DNA from: CAVVJA01 sp963779485
GTDB taxonomy: Bacteria; Actinomycetota; Actinomycetes; Mycobacteriales; Jatrophihabitantaceae
Reading direction: 5' to 3'
DNA: 64,000 bases
NCBI GenBank assembly: GCA_963779485.1
Contig: CAVZYJ010000001.1
Location: 38,403-102,402, forward strand
This document shows positions 61,412 through 64,000 of this stretch, piece by piece. The notes beneath the pieces were generated by a model. The model made no database searches. It saw only the letters and a program-made list of their open reading frames with translations, and was not told the origin of the DNA. A program made the translations under genes and the position numbers. Each line of letters starts with the position of its first letter. Within the stretch, counting starts at the first letter, position 1.

Positions 61412-63589
61412 TCAGACCTCAACGGATACGGGTGTGAGGCGTGTGGCGGGCGCCGGGGGTGCGGGGATGCGGAGAGCGGCTCGCGTCCAATTGGGCATCC
61501 ACCAGTTCGCTGCCCCCATGAGCCGCATCAGGGCGGGGACGAGGAACGCGCGGATGACGGTTGCGTCGAAGATGATTCCGGCGGCGACGCCGACTGCCAG
61601 CGACTTGATCTCGAAGCCGGGTGTGGTGGAGAGCGTGAGGAAGGCGAACATCAGGATCAGGGCGCCGCTGGTGACGAGCTTGCCGGTACGGGCTAGGCCG
61701 AGTTCGATGGCCCGGTCGGTGGACCCGGTTTCGTCGTACGCCTCACGCATGCGGGAGAGCATGAAGACTTCGTAGTCCATGGAAAGGCCGTAGAGGAACG
61801 CGAAGATCATTAGTGGGACGTAGGCGGTGATGGCACCGGTGGCCCCGACATCCCATAGTTGCGAGCCGTGGCCCTGCTGGAAGACCAGCACGACGATGCC
61901 GAAGGCTGCCGCGAGTGACATCAGGTTTAGCAGCACTGCCTTGATCGCGAGCACGACGGAGCGGAATGCTCGGGTGAGCAGTACGAAGGTGAGCAGCAGG
62001 ACGATCGCGAGGACGTAGGGGAAGCTGCCGAAGAGGGCGTGCAAGAAGTCCTGGTCGACGGCGGCGACGCCGGTGAGGGTGCCGGGGGTGCCGTCGAGTG
62101 CTGCATTGACGCGATCGACGATCGTGTGGATGCCCGGTGCCGCTCCGTCGATTGTCGGGAATGCCTCGACCAATGAGGTGTCGCCGCGGTGCCAGTCGGT
62201 GGGTGTTGTGGCGCCGACGATCCCGGGCAGGTCGCGCAGCTTCGCGGCGATGGCATGCGGGTCACCGCCGTGTTCGACGAGGACGTCCAGCGGTTTCATC
62301 ACCCCTGGGCTGATGCCTGCGTCGGTGAGCATCTGTCGGCCGGCGATCGCGGTGCCGGTCCCCGGGTAGTTTTCCAGCTCAGTCTCTCGGGCGTTCAGCT
62401 GGGTGCCGATGATCCCGAGGGTGCCGACCGTGATCAGTCCGATCGCGGCGACGGCGACCGGGCGGCGGAGGACGACTCGTGCCCAGCGGCCCCAGGCGCC
62501 GTCCTCGGCGTGGCCACGGTCGAGCAGCCGGCGCGGCATGACCCGCACTCGGTTGATCCGCTCGCCCAGTACTGCGAGCAGCGCGGGGAGCAACGTGAGG
62601 GAGGCGAGCACGGACACCGCTGGGATGAGCATGCCGCCGATGCCCATGGACCGGATCAGCGGCAACGGCAGGGCGGCCATGGACAGCAAGCCGATGGCGA
62701 CGGTGGAGCCTGACACGATCACGGAGCGTCCTGCGCGGGTCATCATCTCGGTGATCGCGGTCTGGACGTCGTTGCCTTCGCGTAGTTCGTCACGGAACCG
62801 GAAAATCATCAGCAGGGCGTAGTCGATTCCGAGCCCGAGGCCCACGAGTGCGATGAGGAACTGCACGATGATCGACACGTCGGTGAGGTACGTCAGGCCC
62901 CAGACGAGGGTGAAGGTGTTGAGGACGGCGGCGACGGCGATGCCGATCGGCGCCAGCACGGCCGGCAGCGTGCCGAAGACGAACAACAGAATGAGGAGCG
63001 CGCCGATGCCTCCGATGACGGCCTCGACCAGCACGTTCGCGCCCTTGCCGGAACTGTCCTTGCTCGCCTCATCGAGGGCGTCGCGACCGGTCACGTTGAC
63101 GGTGATGCCAGTGGGCAGCCCAGCGGCAGCGGTCGCGCGGATCTCGTTGGCCCCGGTGGTGAGATCGAGGCGCGCTGGGCCGTTCGGGTACAGCTCCTGG
63201 AAGGCGGTGTGCCGGTCCTTGGAAAGGTACATGAGGTCGCCGGTGGTGAAGTAGGAGCTGGTGAAGGCTCCTGGCATCGAGGCTGCGACGCGGGCCATCG
63301 CGTCTTTGATGGCTGTGGTCTTTGTCGCGTCACCGTGTGTGTGGAACACGACGACGCTGGGCGAGCGGTCGCCGATGTCGAATGCGTGCAAGCTGCGTTG
63401 GCTCGCTTCGTATGCGGGCTGGCCGGGGATGGAGGTGCTTTGGTACCAGCGGGAGGACACCTGTCCGGCAGCGACGGCGCCGAAGGCGGTGAGCACGATC
63501 CACAGACCGATCACCGTCCAGCGGTGTCGAACTATCAGATGTGCGAGACGGGTCAGCATGGTCTTCTCCGATCGGCGCGTGGTGGTCAT
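61412..63589 (-). CDS. MMPL/RND-family membrane transporter
   Basis: 725 residues from ATG 63589 (MTTTRRSEKTMLTRLAHLIV). Two similar halves, each with one helix, a large extracytoplasmic loop and five more helices. LIALVGLGLGIDYALLMIF and FAFLYGLSMDYEVFMLSRMR carry the conserved GxGxDYA/SMDYE motifs with Asp/Tyr of the proton relay. Small actinobacterial MMPL proteins export lipids or drugs by proton motive force. It follows a small membrane gene and a reductase gene in the same direction. Confidence 0.9.
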   Translation of the reverse strand: MTTTRRSEKTMLTRLAHLIVRHRWTVIGLWIVLTAFGAVAAGQVSSRWYQSTSIPGQPAYEASQRSLHAFDIGDRSPSVVVFHTHGDATKTTAIKDAMARVAASMPGAFTSSYFTTGDLMYLSKDRHTAFQELYPNGPARLDLTTGANEIRATAAAGLPTGITVNVTGRDALDEASKDSSGKGANVLVEAVIGGIGALLILLFVFGTLPAVLAPIGIAVAAVLNTFTLVWGLTYLTDVSIIVQFLIALVGLGLGIDYALLMIFRFRDELREGNDVQTAITEMMTRAGRSVIVSGSTVAIGLLSMAALPLPLIRSMGIGGMLIPAVSVLASLTLLPALLAVLGERINRVRVMPRRLLDRGHAEDGAWGRWARVVLRRPVAVAAIGLITVGTLGIIGTQLNARETELENYPGTGTAIAGRQMLTDAGISPGVMKPLDVLVEHGGDPHAIAAKLRDLPGIVGATTPTDWHRGDTSLVEAFPTIDGAAPGIHTIVDRVNAALDGTPGTLTGVAAVDQDFLHALFGSFPYVLAIVLLLTFVLLTRAFRSVVLAIKAVLLNLMSLAAAFGIVVLVFQQGHGSQLWDVGATGAITAYVPLMIFAFLYGLSMDYEVFMLSRMREAYDETGSTDRAIELGLARTGKLVTSGALILMFAFLTLSTTPGFEIKSLAVGVAAGIIFDATVIRAFLVPALMRLMGAANWWMPNWTRAALRIPAPPAPATRLTPVSVEV

Positions 63590-63594
63590 GGCGG

Positions 63595-63831
63595 TCAAGC
63601 CTCGATTTGCTGCTTGGTGAGGAGATGGACGCGGATGCGGTGCAGCTGCGGCATCAGACCGTAGATGACGATCGGCACCGCGATGGTGGCGAGCACGAAG
63701 GTGCGAAAGACCGGGTGAAGGGTGCGCAGCCAACCGCCGAGTGCCATGTTCAAGACGGTGAGGGTCGGGAAGACGGCCAGCCAGATCATCAGCGCGAGCT
63801 GGTGCTTGTTCGGCGGCTTCGGAGTGTTCAT
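63595..63831 (-). CDS. Small two-helix membrane protein
   Basis: 78 residues from ATG 63831 (MNTPKPPNKHQLALMIWLAV). Two helices, ALMIWLAVFPTLTVLNMALG and FRTFVLATIAVPIVIYGLM, then PQLHRIRVHLLTKQQIEA. This resembles small actinobacterial membrane proteins encoded next to flavoprotein and transporter genes. Its stop is 5 bases before the MMPL start, and it lies 26 bases after the reductase stop, so the three are one operon. Confidence 0.75.
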   Translation of the reverse strand: MNTPKPPNKHQLALMIWLAVFPTLTVLNMALGGWLRTLHPVFRTFVLATIAVPIVIYGLMPQLHRIRVHLLTKQQIEA

Positions 63832-63857
63832 TGCGGCTCCTTGGGATTCGGGTTTGG

Positions 63858-64000
63858 TCACGACACGAGGCCGTGCTGGAAGTCGTGGACGGCATTGCGG
63901 ACGTCGTCCTCGACAAGGTCGGTGTTGATGGCGATGGCCGCCGCCGAGCCGGCGCCGGCCGCGGTGATCACCTGGGCGCGCGGATCGACGACGTTGCCAG
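63858..64000 (-). CDS. Thioredoxin-reductase-like oxidoreductase, C-terminal end only
   Basis: 46 residues up to TGA 63860-63858; the gene continues outside the window. GNVVDPRAQVITAAGAGSAA and AIAINTDLVEDDVRNAVHDF match the FAD-binding end of TrxR-like proteins (compare AGNVTDLAAQVGAAAAAG of the protein encoded at 40763-41737). It is the first visible gene of the operon with the small membrane protein and the MMPL transporter. Confidence 0.8.
   Translation of the reverse strand, partial: GNVVDPRAQVITAAGAGSAAAIAINTDLVEDDVRNAVHDFQHGLVS

Overview
The window is high-GC DNA from an actinomycete-type bacterium. This rests on an Lsr2-family nucleoid protein, frequent GTG starts, F420-type oxidoreductases (LLM and Ddn families), a DUF2252 protein and a HelR-type RNA-polymerase ATPase preceded by a rifamycin-associated-element-like palindrome. 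No rRNA, tRNA or CRISPR array was seen. Genus cannot be assigned from sequence alone.

Left part (0-30 kb): the tail of a MOSC/ferredoxin-type oxidoreductase, Lsr2, a SufS-like aminotransferase, DUF2278, a formylglycine-generating enzyme homologue, an ArsR-SRPBCC-RibD cassette, malic enzyme, a two-component system convergent with a MarR-ABC exporter operon, M20 and MaoC enzymes, an acetate uptake and activation pair (satP, acs), LLM, GH16 and VOC/EthD genes, and a Pro/Thr-rich lipoprotein. This part carries eight copies of an intergenic palindrome, each 47 bp long, which I did not find right of 29.2 kb.

Middle (30-48 kb): ornithine cyclodeaminase family, Ddn-like, aldo-keto reductase, Fic, a frameshifted quinone-oxidoreductase, helR with its palindrome, a multicopper oxidase carrying two extra metal-binding modules and coupled to a flavin monooxygenase, a thioredoxin-reductase-like flavoprotein, a degenerate sensor kinase, a CPA1 antiporter and a methyltransferase.

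Right part (47-64 kb): a HutC-type GntR regulator and a Rieske oxygenase share a similar putative operator. An IS graveyard follows. A CoA-thioester degradation operon (CaiB transferase, crotonase, Ltp-type thiolase/aldolase, DUF35) lies opposite a TetR gene. Then come a methyltransferase, a UPF0158 protein, an IS256 remnant fused to a membrane-protein start, an ACT-domain protein, an MMPL transporter and the end of another thioredoxin-reductase-like gene.

A recurring oddity is single-nucleotide frameshifts in otherwise well-conserved genes: acs, a quinone oxidoreductase, a muconolactone-isomerase-like gene, a tandem CaiB gene, a SnoaL gene and probably the start of an ABC ATPase. Either the locus is decaying or the assembly has indel errors. 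Read data would decide.
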